NCBI GenBank assembly: GCA_002748285.1
Contig: PDSA01000029.1
Location: forward strand, 119,109 to 183,108
Direction: 5' to 3'
Length of the DNA stretch: 64,000 nt
DNA from: Rhodobacterales bacterium
GTDB taxonomy: Bacteria; Pseudomonadota; Alphaproteobacteria; Rhodobacterales; Rhodobacteraceae
Shown here: positions 10,189-18,677 of the stretch, piece by piece
How positions within the stretch are numbered: the stretch's first letter is position 1
Layout: each line of letters opens with the position of its first letter
The notes under the pieces: generated by a model
The model's database searches: none
What the model was told of the DNA's origin: nothing
The model's input: only the letters and a program-made list of their open reading frames with translations
Program-made: the position numbers and the translations under genes

Positions 10189-11286
10189 ATGGGCTTTAAA
10201 ATGGGGATTGTCGGGTTGCCCAATGTCGGGAAATCCACTTTGTTTAATGCGCTCACCAAAACCGCAGCGGCGCAGGCGGCGAATTTTCCGTTTTGCACGA
10301 TCGAGCCCAATGTCGGCGAAGTCGGCGTGCCCGATCAGCGGCTGGACAAGCTGGCCGCGATTGCCGGATCGCAGCAGATCATCCCGACCCGGATGACCTT
10401 TGTCGATATTGCCGGGCTGGTCAAAGGGGCCAGCAAAGGCGAAGGTCTGGGCAATCAGTTTCTGGCCAATATCCGCGAGGTTGACGCCATCGCCCATGTG
10501 CTGCGCTGTTTCGAGGATGGCGATGTGACCCATGTCGAGGGCCGGGTTGATCCGGTCGAGGATGCGCAGACCATCGAAACCGAGCTGATGCTGGCCGATA
10601 TGGAATCCATCGAAAAGCGCCTGCAAGGGCTGGTGCGCAAGGTGCGTGGCGGCGACAAAGAGGCGGTGCAGCAGGAACGCTTGCTCAAGGCGGCGCTGGC
10701 GATGCTGGAGGATGGCAAGCCGGCCCGTTGTGTCGAGGTGGACGAAGAGGATGCCAAGGCGTGGAAAATGCTGCAACTGCTGACCACCAAGCCGGTTTTG
10801 TATGTGTGCAATGTCGAAGAGGATGCCTCGGCCAGCGGCAACGCGCATTCGGCCAAAGTGGCTGAAATGGCGGCGGCTGAGGGCAATGCGCATGTGGTGA
10901 TCTCGGCCCAGATCGAAGAGGAAATCAGCCAGCTGGACGCCGAAGAGGCCGAGATGTTCTTGTCCGAAATGGGCCTGCAAGAGGCCGGGCTGGATCGGCT
11001 GATCCGCGCCGGTTACGATCTGCTGCATCTTGAGACTTATTTCACCGTCGGCCCCAAAGAGGCCCGCGCCTGGACCATCAAACAGGGCACTCTGGCCCCC
11101 AAGGCCGCCGGGGTGATCCATGGCGATTTTGAGCGTGGCTTTATCCGGGCCGAGACCATCGCCTATGATGATTTCATCGCCCATAACGGTGAACAAGGGG
11201 CCAAAGAGGCTGGGAAAATGCGCATCGAAGGCAAGACCTATGAGGTCAAAGACGGCGATGTGATGCACTTTTTGTTCAACACCTGA
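10189..11286 (+). CDS. ychF: Redox-regulated ATPase YchF (Obg family)
   Basis: MGFKMGIVGLPNVGKSTLFNALTK...FVDIAGLVKGASKGEGLGNQFLANIREVDAI...C-terminal TGS domain. Confidence 0.97.
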   Translation: MGFKMGIVGLPNVGKSTLFNALTKTAAAQAANFPFCTIEPNVGEVGVPDQRLDKLAAIAGSQQIIPTRMTFVDIAGLVKGASKGEGLGNQFLANIREVDAIAHVLRCFEDGDVTHVEGRVDPVEDAQTIETELMLADMESIEKRLQGLVRKVRGGDKEAVQQERLLKAALAMLEDGKPARCVEVDEEDAKAWKMLQLLTTKPVLYVCNVEEDASASGNAHSAKVAEMAAAEGNAHVVISAQIEEEISQLDAEEAEMFLSEMGLQEAGLDRLIRAGYDLLHLETYFTVGPKEARAWTIKQGTLAPKAAGVIHGDFERGFIRAETIAYDDFIAHNGEQGAKEAGKMRIEGKTYEVKDGDVMHFLFNT

Positions 11287-11415
11287 TGGCGGGCGGCCCG
11301 GCTGCTGCGGTGCAAATGGCCGTTGGGCCGGGCTGTGTTTTTTGGGCCACTCATCGCCTTTGGCGCATTGCAGACCGGCTTTACACGACTCAGCGGCAAA
11401 CCTATACCAAACGGG

Positions 11416-11714
11416 CTTTGGTCCTGCCGGTTACGCGGTGGGTGAATAGGGAATACGGTGCGCTCTATAGCCAAACGACACAATTCTGATTGTGCCTTTT
11501 GGCTATGGGTCTCTGATTTGACGCTGATGCTTCGTGGATTTTGGGATCGAAATCTACTCCCGTCAGCTATACCGGATCAGATCTGATCGTTCAGGCAATT
11601 CCGTGACTGCCCCCGCAACTGTAAGCGGAGAGCAACGCCGAACAGATCCACTGCGCCCAAGGCGCGGGAAGGCCCGGCCGCGCATCGACCCGCAAGTCAG
11701 GAGACCTGCCAGAG
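11416..11714 (+). ncRNA. Cobalamin riboswitch with an expanded loop insertion
   Basis: 5' element GGTGAATAGGGAATACGGTGC (11441-11461); core CCGTGACTGCCCCCGCAACTGTAAGCGG (11601-11628); B12 box CCGCAAGTCAGGAGACCTGCC (11690-11710); P1 helix CUUUGG (11416-11421)/CCAGAG (11709-11714); hairpin CCUGCCG/CGGUGGG just 3' of P1; located upstream of btuB. Confidence 0.9.
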
Positions 11715-11826
11715 CGTTCACCCAGCCTGCATGCGGGGCGCGCGCAAGGCTACGGTCTGTCCGTTGTGGTGGCATTTCGCCGTGACCGGATGGGCTGCCT
11801 ATCTGGTTTTGACAATCCCAAATAGC

Positions 11827-11845
11827 CCGCGCAGCCCTTGCGCGG
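11827..11845 (+). promoter_or_regulatory. Hairpin directly before the btuB ribosome-binding site (possible riboswitch expression platform)
   Basis: CCGCGCA-GCCCT-TGCGCGG perfect 7-bp stem, followed by AATAGGAGG and the btuB ATG at 11868. Confidence 0.5.
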
Positions 11846-11867
11846 TGCCAATAGGAGGACGAGGCCC

Positions 11868-13745
11868 ATGAATGCCCGTATTCTATCCACCAGTGCGCTT
11901 GTCTGTGTGCTGAGCGCTCCTGCCTTTGCGCAGGATGCAATCCCCCCCGCCGGTTACGCCGATCTGGGAACCATCATCCTTTCCGGCGGTCTGTCGCCGG
12001 TTGAGGCCGAACGCTATGGCCGCTCTGCCAGCGTCATCACCCGCCGCGATATTCAAGAGCGCGGCCTGACCACGGTTCAGGATGCCTTGCGGGCGGTTCC
12101 AGGCGTATCTGTCAATGGCTCAGGCAGCAGCTTTACCCAGGTGCGCATTCGCGGTGGCGAGGCCAACCACACGCTGATCCTGATCGACGGGGTGCCCGCC
12201 GCTGGCGGCGATGGGGAATATATCCTGACTGGCCTTGAGGTTTCGAATATCGAGCGCATCGAGGTTCTGCGTGGGCCACAATCGGTCTATTATGGCTCGA
12301 ATGCGTCTTCTGGTGTGGTTAACATCATCACCCAGCGCGGTGCGTCTGGCCGTGAACTCCGCGGCACGATCGAGGCCGGCGGCGGCACCACGGCCACCGC
12401 GTTTTTGTCGTCGCGTAATGATCGCGGCGGGCTGTCCTTGTCGCTGTCGCATATGGATGATCGGGGCTATGATTATTCCGGCAGCGATGGCGAACGCGAT
12501 GGCATCACCCGCAGCACCGCGATTCTGTCGGGCGATTATGCGCTCAATGACGACCTCAAGCTGGGCTTTACCCTGCGCCGTTCCAACGAAGACTATGACT
12601 ATGACAGCACCAGCTGGGCCGCGCTGGTCCCAAGCGACTATGTGGTGGACGACCCAACCCAGACCTCGGAACGGGACGAGATGACGGCCTCGGTCTATGC
12701 CGAATATTTCATGATGGATCGCCGCATGTCGCACCGGCTGGCCTATAACGTCACCGATAACGAGCAATCCTATAATGGCGGCGCTCCGACCGAAACCGAA
12801 ACCCGGGCGCTGAACTACCGGTTGAGCTGGGCGATGGATGGGCGCGATGTGGATGGCACCGATCATCTGCTGAACCTGCTGATCGATTCATCCGAAGATT
12901 CCAGCAGCTCGAACCCGATCTATAACCGCGAAAGCACCTCTTACGCGCTGGAATATCGCGGCACTTTTGCCGAGCGGCTGAATGTGCAGCTGGGCGTGCG
13001 CTATGATGACAATGACGTTTTCGAAGACATCACCGTCTGGAATGCAGCCGCGTCTTATCGCTTTGACAACGGGATACGGCTGCACGCTTCTGCTGGCACG
13101 GGGTCGGTCAACCCCAGCTATTTCGAGCTGTATGCAAGTGCCTGGGGCTATACCGGCAACCCCAATCTGGAGCCCGAGCGCAACCGCAGCTATGACATCG
13201 GGCTTGAGTTCCCGATCCTTGGGGATCGTGGCACGCTGGATGTGACCTATTTCAACGAAAAGCTGACCGATGAGATCACCTCGATTTCCACCGGGCCGGG
13301 CACCTTCACCTATATCAACCAGACCGGAGACAGCACCCGCGAGGGCGTCGAAATCACCGGTAAGCTGGCCGCGAATGATTGGTTGGATGTGCGGATGGGC
13401 TATACCTATCTGGAAGCGCGTAACCCCGATGGCAGCGTTGAAATCCGCCGTCCACGGCACGAGCTGTCGCTGGGGGCCACCATGGATGCGTTCAAAGGGC
13501 GGGGCTCGATTTCGGCCGATCTGCGGCATGTGTCGGGCAATTACGATACCCAGTTCTTTGGGGCTTATCCAACGCTGGAGCTGCCCTCTTTTACCACGGT
13601 TGACTTGTCAGCCCGTTACCGGCTGAATGACCGCGTAACGCTGACCGGGCGGGTTGTGAACCTGTTTGACACCGATGCAACCGATGTCTGGGGCTATGCC
13701 ACACGTCCGATGACGGCTTATGTCGGGCTGGAAGCCCGGTTCTGA
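11868..13745 (+). CDS. btuB: TonB-dependent vitamin B12 receptor
   Basis: Signal peptide; plug VITRRDIQERGLTTVQDALRAVPGVSVN...IRGGEANHTLILIDGVPA...ERIEVLRGPQSVYYGSNASSGVVNIIT; beta-barrel with C-terminal aromatic residue; downstream of a cobalamin riboswitch. Confidence 0.93.
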   Translation: MNARILSTSALVCVLSAPAFAQDAIPPAGYADLGTIILSGGLSPVEAERYGRSASVITRRDIQERGLTTVQDALRAVPGVSVNGSGSSFTQVRIRGGEANHTLILIDGVPAAGGDGEYILTGLEVSNIERIEVLRGPQSVYYGSNASSGVVNIITQRGASGRELRGTIEAGGGTTATAFLSSRNDRGGLSLSLSHMDDRGYDYSGSDGERDGITRSTAILSGDYALNDDLKLGFTLRRSNEDYDYDSTSWAALVPSDYVVDDPTQTSERDEMTASVYAEYFMMDRRMSHRLAYNVTDNEQSYNGGAPTETETRALNYRLSWAMDGRDVDGTDHLLNLLIDSSEDSSSSNPIYNRESTSYALEYRGTFAERLNVQLGVRYDDNDVFEDITVWNAAASYRFDNGIRLHASAGTGSVNPSYFELYASAWGYTGNPNLEPERNRSYDIGLEFPILGDRGTLDVTYFNEKLTDEITSISTGPGTFTYINQTGDSTREGVEITGKLAANDWLDVRMGYTYLEARNPDGSVEIRRPRHELSLGATMDAFKGRGSISADLRHVSGNYDTQFFGAYPTLELPSFTTVDLSARYRLNDRVTLTGRVVNLFDTDATDVWGYATRPMTAYVGLEARF

Positions 13746-13746
13746 C

Positions 13747-14616
13747 ATGGCTCTGGTCCGTTGCGTGACCAATGCACTGGCCGGGGCGGCGTTGGCCGTT
13801 GCCCCGGTTTTCGGGTGGGCGCAGACCAGCGCGCCCACCGAAACCGCCCCGATGCGGGTGGTGTCGATGAATCTTTGCACCGACCAGCTGGCGATGCTGC
13901 TGGCCGCGCCGGGGCAGTTGCTGTCGGTGTCTTATCTGGCATTTGACCCGATGGGCTCGGCCATGGCGGATGAGGCGAAGGCCTATCAGCGCAATCACGG
14001 TCTGGCCGAAGAAATCTATCTGCTGGAACCGGATCTGGTGATCGCCGGCAGTTTTTCGACCCGCGCCACGGTCGCCATGTTGCGCCGTCTGGGCCTGCCG
14101 GTGGCGGTGATGGAGCCCGCCTATTCGCTGGAGGATGTGCGCGCGCGTATCCTTGAGATGGGCGAGATTTTGCACCGGCAGGAGGCCGCCGCCGAGATGG
14201 TCGCCCAATATGACGCCGATCTGGCCCGTATCCGGCAGAATGTGCCGCAAACGCACCCGCTGGCCGCCCTCTATGCCGCGAATGGTTATACTTCGGGCGA
14301 TCGCTCACTCAGGGGCCAGATTCTGACGGCGGCGGGGTTTCGCAACGCCGCGGTCGAGGCCGGATTTCCGATGGGCGGTGTGTTCCCGCTCGAACTGCTG
14401 GCGCTTTCCGACCCGGATGCGCTGATTTTGGGGCGGCGCTATCCGGCGGCCTCGCGTTCAGAAGAGATTTTGGATCATCCGGTGGTGCAGGCGCTGGCCT
14501 CGAACCGGATGCAGGGCAGCGTCACCGACCGCGATTGGGTGTGTGGCACGCCTTATGTGCTGCGGGCGATCTCGGGGTTGGCGGCGCTGCATGATCAACC
14601 AAAGGAAGCCCAATGA
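13747..14616 (+). CDS. btuF: Cobalamin ABC transporter substrate-binding protein
   Basis: Periplasmic-binding fold MRVVSMNLCTDQLAMLLAAPGQLLSVSYLA...EPDLVIAGSFSTRATVAMLRRLG; operon context. Confidence 0.87.
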   Translation: MALVRCVTNALAGAALAVAPVFGWAQTSAPTETAPMRVVSMNLCTDQLAMLLAAPGQLLSVSYLAFDPMGSAMADEAKAYQRNHGLAEEIYLLEPDLVIAGSFSTRATVAMLRRLGLPVAVMEPAYSLEDVRARILEMGEILHRQEAAAEMVAQYDADLARIRQNVPQTHPLAALYAANGYTSGDRSLRGQILTAAGFRNAAVEAGFPMGGVFPLELLALSDPDALILGRRYPAASRSEEILDHPVVQALASNRMQGSVTDRDWVCGTPYVLRAISGLAALHDQPKEAQ

Positions 14617-15596
14617 GCCGACTGACCGCCCTCCTCACCACATTGCTGCTGATCCTGCTGGTGGCCTCACTGCTGATCGGCCCGGCGGGGGTGCCGATGC
14701 GCGACAGCTTGAACGCGCTGTTTCACGACACCGGCACGCCAATGACGCTGGTGATGCGCGAAATCCGCCTGCCCCGTGCGCTGTTGGCGGCGCTGGTGGG
14801 GGCCGGGCTGGGGCTGTCGGGGGCGGCGATGCAGGGCTATTTGCGCAATCCGCTGGCCGATCCGGGGTTGATCGGGGTATCGGCCTCGGCCGCCTTCGGG
14901 GCGGTGCTGTCGATCCAGACCGGGCTGGCGGCGGCATTTGCGCTCAGCCTGCCGTTGTCGGCTTTGGGCGGAGCGCTGATCGGAGTGTTTCTGGTGCTGC
15001 TGTTGGCCGGGCCGCGAGGGTCTTCGATCACGCTGATCCTGGCGGGCGTTGCGGTGTCGTCGCTGGCCGGGGCGCTGACTGCACTGGCGCTGAACCTGTC
15101 GCCCAACCCGTTTGCCGCCAATGAAATCGTGTTCTGGATGATGGGCTCGCTGGCGGATCGCTCGATGGATCATTTGTGGCTGGCGCTGCCCTTCATCGCT
15201 CTGGGCGCGGTGATGCTGGCGGCTCTGGGTCGTGGGCTGGACGCCCTGACATTGGGCGAGGACGCCGCCGAAGCAATGGGCATCAGCCTGCCCCGCTTGC
15301 GGCTGATGCTGGTGCTGGGGGTGGCCTCGATCGTGGGCGCGTCAACGGCGGTGGCCGGAGCCATCGGCTTTATCGGTCTGGTGGTGCCGCATATCCTGCG
15401 CCCAATGGTGCGGGCGCGGCCCTCGGCGTTGCTGTGGAGCTCGGCCCTTGGTGGCGCAATCCTGCTGCTGGCCGCCGATATCGTGGTGCGGGTGGTGCTG
15501 CCGGCCCGCGACCTGAAACTGGGCGTGGTCACGGCGCTGATCGGCGCACCGCTGTTTTTGCACCTGATCTACAAAACCCGGAGGCAGAGTCCATGA
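14613..15596 (+). CDS. btuC: FecCD-family cobalamin ABC transporter permease
   Basis: LPRALLAALVGAGLGLSGAAMQGYLRNPLADPGLIGVSASAAFGAVL...GAIGFIGLVVPHILR. Confidence 0.93.
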   Translation: MSRLTALLTTLLLILLVASLLIGPAGVPMRDSLNALFHDTGTPMTLVMREIRLPRALLAALVGAGLGLSGAAMQGYLRNPLADPGLIGVSASAAFGAVLSIQTGLAAAFALSLPLSALGGALIGVFLVLLLAGPRGSSITLILAGVAVSSLAGALTALALNLSPNPFAANEIVFWMMGSLADRSMDHLWLALPFIALGAVMLAALGRGLDALTLGEDAAEAMGISLPRLRLMLVLGVASIVGASTAVAGAIGFIGLVVPHILRPMVRARPSALLWSSALGGAILLLAADIVVRVVLPARDLKLGVVTALIGAPLFLHLIYKTRRQSP

Positions 15597-16351
15597 CCCT
15601 GCTAACCGCCTCAGCCCTGAGCGTCACCCGCGGCAACCGCCCGATCCTGCATGATGTCAGCATGAAGATTGACACCGGCGAGGTGGTCGGGCTGATCGGC
15701 CCAAACGGTGCGGGCAAAACCACCCTGATGCGCGCCGCTCTTGGCCTGATCCCCGGCGAAGGCCACAGCAGCCTGGTCGCGCTCAGCGCCCGTGATCGCG
15801 CCAAGGCCGTGGCCTGGTTGCCGCAGGCGCGTGAACTGGCTTGGCCGGTGGATGTGGAGACCGTGGTTGCACTGGGGCGGTTGCCGCATTTGGCGATGGG
15901 GCAGACTCCGGGGCTTAAGGACCGCGCTGCGATTGAAAGCGCCCTCAACGACATGTCCCTGACCGAAATGCGTCGCCGCGCCGTCACGCAGCTATCGGGG
16001 GGCGAACAGGCCCGGGTGCTGATCGCCCGCACCTTGGCGCAGGAAACGCCGCTGGTGGTGGCGGATGAGCCTATCGCCGGGCTGGATCCGGCGCATCAGA
16101 TCGCCACGATGCAGATTTTTCAGAGTCTTGCGGCGCGGGGGCAATCGGTGCTGGTGTCGCTGCATGATCTGGGTCTGGCGGTGCGCCATTGTTCGCGGCT
16201 GATCCTGCTGTCCGAGGGGCGCATCATGGCCGATGGCCCGGCGGATGAGGTGTTGTCGCCGGACAATCTGAGCGCCCATTTCGGCATCACCGCGCATTTT
16301 GAAACCGGCACCAAAGGCCCGATCTTTCAACCGCTGACCGTGCTGGAATGA
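15593..16351 (+). CDS. btuD: Cobalamin ABC transporter ATP-binding protein
   Basis: GLIGPNGAGKTTLMRAALGL (Walker A), LSGGEQARVLIARTLAQ, VVADEPIAGLDPAHQ. Confidence 0.92.
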   Translation: MTLLTASALSVTRGNRPILHDVSMKIDTGEVVGLIGPNGAGKTTLMRAALGLIPGEGHSSLVALSARDRAKAVAWLPQARELAWPVDVETVVALGRLPHLAMGQTPGLKDRAAIESALNDMSLTEMRRRAVTQLSGGEQARVLIARTLAQETPLVVADEPIAGLDPAHQIATMQIFQSLAARGQSVLVSLHDLGLAVRHCSRLILLSEGRIMADGPADEVLSPDNLSAHFGITAHFETGTKGPIFQPLTVLE

Positions 16352-17001
16352 GCCCGCGCCTGACCCTTACCCGCCCTTGGCTTGAGATGCGGCTGACCCG
16401 GCCCATGCTGGTCCTGAGCTGGACCCTGAACGCGCCGGGGTTCACCCACACGGATCGTTTGCTCTGGCGCGAGGTGCGCAACGCCGATCTGCCCCCTGAT
16501 CTGGATGTCGTCGCATGGCTGCAAGACGAACTGGACAGGCGCGGGGATGGCAGCGTGCCCTGTCTTCTGACCTCGTGCAACATCGCCCGTTTCGTGCAGA
16601 ACCGCGCTGAAATCGAGGGGATCCACGCCCATGCCGCCGTCACGCTGGGCCTGTCCAATGGCGAGCGCATCGGCACCCGCATGGCCCGCGATCCCGCCGC
16701 CTGGGGGACGATCAACATCGCGGTGGAATGTTCACTGCCGCTGGCTCAATCGGCGCTGCTGGAAGGGATCAGCATCATTGCTCAGGCCCGTACCGCCGCC
16801 CTGATCGACCACGCCCCGCACATCGCCACCGGACAAATCACCGGCACCGGCACCGACTGCATTGCTCTGGCCGCGCCCGAAGGGGCCGAGCGTTATGCCG
16901 GTTTGCACACCCCACAGGCCGAAGCCATCGGCCGCGCCGTCTATGATGCCGTTGCCCAAGCCACGCGCGACTGGAGAAAGGATACCAAACATGCCCCTTG
17001 A
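16348..17001 (+). CDS. cbiZ: Adenosylcobinamide amidohydrolase CbiZ
   Basis: LSWTLNAPGF...PCLLTSCNI...AAVTLGLSNGERIG...GTINIAVECSLPLAQSALLEGISIIAQARTAAL...ATGQITGTGTDCIALAAP. Confidence 0.9.
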   Translation: MSPRLTLTRPWLEMRLTRPMLVLSWTLNAPGFTHTDRLLWREVRNADLPPDLDVVAWLQDELDRRGDGSVPCLLTSCNIARFVQNRAEIEGIHAHAAVTLGLSNGERIGTRMARDPAAWGTINIAVECSLPLAQSALLEGISIIAQARTAALIDHAPHIATGQITGTGTDCIALAAPEGAERYAGLHTPQAEAIGRAVYDAVAQATRDWRKDTKHAP

Positions 17002-18001
17002 AACATTGCTGCAACAGGCGCTCACTGATCCTGAAACCGGCTGGAACATGGGCTCTTTCGGCGCGATTGCCGAATTTCACCATGTCGCCGGTGATCCGAT
17101 GCCTACTCCGCCGGGGCCGCTGACTCAGGTTACAACACGCGGCGGGGTGCGGATCGACCGGCTTGAGGGGGTGCGGCCCGTCGCCTGGGAGATGCTCAGC
17201 CCGAAAGCGCATCGCTGGTCGCAGGGCATTTCGCTGTGCCTGCCCAAAGAAGAGGCCGCGATGCATAAACGCCCGGTTCTGACGGCGCTTGGCCCCGACA
17301 GCGGTGCGATCCGCCCCGAGGACCGCGCCGCCGAGCTGTTCGATATGGGGCTGGCCCAGCATCAGGTGGATTTCTGCATCCGCACCGCCGACCCGGAATT
17401 GCGCGCCCTGCTGCACGCGCAAAACGGGCGCTCGCTGTTTGAGATCGACAACCCTGCGATGGGCGCGATCCTCAAGGCGCATCCGGCGCGGGTGGCTCTG
17501 ACCCGGGTCGGGCGGGTTGAAGTCTATCAGATGATCGGTGGCCCCGATACCGGTGGCAAATCGCCCGAGGGGCCGCACACCCATGTTTTGCCGAAATTGC
17601 TGCGCTCTGGTCGGACGCATTCGGCCAATACGCCGATCCCAAAGGGCTGGGTGCCGTGCTGTAGTCTGCACCCGGAAAACCCGGTGATTGATCGGATGGG
17701 GGCCGACAAGGTGCCGAACCGCGCTGCCTATGAGCAGTTCCAGAGCTATCTGGCATGGTGGGGCATCCCCGAATATCTCGCGGCCAAAGCCGTTGTGAAC
17801 ACCGCGCTGGCCGAAGGGCGCGGGCCGGAGCATGTGGCCGAGCCCTCAACCCGTCTGGGCCGTACCGGCCTGCGCACGGCGCTGCGGCAAGCCCAGAGGT
17901 TCCAGTCTGATGCTCCGAGTTTAGGCGCATGGGTGGCGGCGTTTGACAAAGCCGCCGGGGACGGCGCGGCGGTGGATACGCATGAAGAGATGCACCAATA
18001 G
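16991..18001 (+). CDS. Uncharacterised conserved-looking protein co-operonic with cbiZ
   Basis: 336 aa, no signal peptide or TM, ATG overlaps cbiZ by 11 bp (MPLETLLQQALTDPETGWNMGSFGAIAEFHHVAGDP...); contains GPHTHVLPKLL and PCCSLHPENP. Confidence 0.85.
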   Translation: MPLETLLQQALTDPETGWNMGSFGAIAEFHHVAGDPMPTPPGPLTQVTTRGGVRIDRLEGVRPVAWEMLSPKAHRWSQGISLCLPKEEAAMHKRPVLTALGPDSGAIRPEDRAAELFDMGLAQHQVDFCIRTADPELRALLHAQNGRSLFEIDNPAMGAILKAHPARVALTRVGRVEVYQMIGGPDTGGKSPEGPHTHVLPKLLRSGRTHSANTPIPKGWVPCCSLHPENPVIDRMGADKVPNRAAYEQFQSYLAWWGIPEYLAAKAVVNTALAEGRGPEHVAEPSTRLGRTGLRTALRQAQRFQSDAPSLGAWVAAFDKAAGDGAAVDTHEEMHQ

Positions 18002-18107
18002 CGGACCCGGGCGCAGGGCAATTTGATCGCGTATTGCCGGGTGCCGGTGATCCTTTAACCCCCTTTTCAGGGTATTTCATGCGAGGCCATAACGCGGCCC
18101 GCCGCGT

Positions 18108-18677
18108 CTACCCGGCATCAACCCGTTGCATAATCGACACCCAGCTGCCCCCATAGCGACGTTGGTCGTGCAAATCATAGCCTTCATCTGCGGGCTGAGG
18201 GCTGTCCTCTTCCCAGATGATCAGCGCATCCGGTGCCAGCCAACCGCCTTTGCGGGCGGTATTCAGGGCGGCTTGGCCCAGTTTTTTGCCATAGGGCGGG
18301 TCGAGAAAAATCAGATCATAAGGCGCGTCCGGGTTTGGCGGCAAGCGCAGCGCGTTCACCGCCATCAGTTTCGTGTCGGCCTGACGGTGCAGCAGCCGGA
18401 TGTTCTGGCGGATCAGCCCCTGCGCCTTGCGGCCATCATCGACAAAGGTCACATGCCGCGCCCCGCGTGAGAGCGCCTCCAACCCCAACGCTCCGGTGCC
18501 GGCAAACAGGTCCAGCACCCGGGTGCCGCTGATCGGATCGCCATAGGCGCCGCCCATCAGCACCGAAAACAGGCTCTCGCGCACCCGGTCCGAAGTGGGG
18601 CGCAGATGCGCGGCGGTGTCCCCGCGACCGACCGAGGCCAGACGGATTCCACGATGCTGCCCGGCGATGATCCTCAT
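18108..18677 (-). CDS. rsmD: 16S rRNA (guanine(966)-N(2))-methyltransferase RsmD
   Basis: MRIIAGQHRGIRLA...LRPTSDRVRESLFSVL...VLDLFAGTGALGLEALSRGA...LIFLDPPYGKKLG. Confidence 0.95.
   Translation of the reverse strand: MRIIAGQHRGIRLASVGRGDTAAHLRPTSDRVRESLFSVLMGGAYGDPISGTRVLDLFAGTGALGLEALSRGARHVTFVDDGRKAQGLIRQNIRLLHRQADTKLMAVNALRLPPNPDAPYDLIFLDPPYGKKLGQAALNTARKGGWLAPDALIIWEEDSPQPADEGYDLHDQRRYGGSWVSIMQRVDAG

Noticed and set aside
10153-11268. 371-aa minus-strand ORF opposite ychF
   Set aside because: Antisense artefact of the ychF codon structure; no recognisable protein
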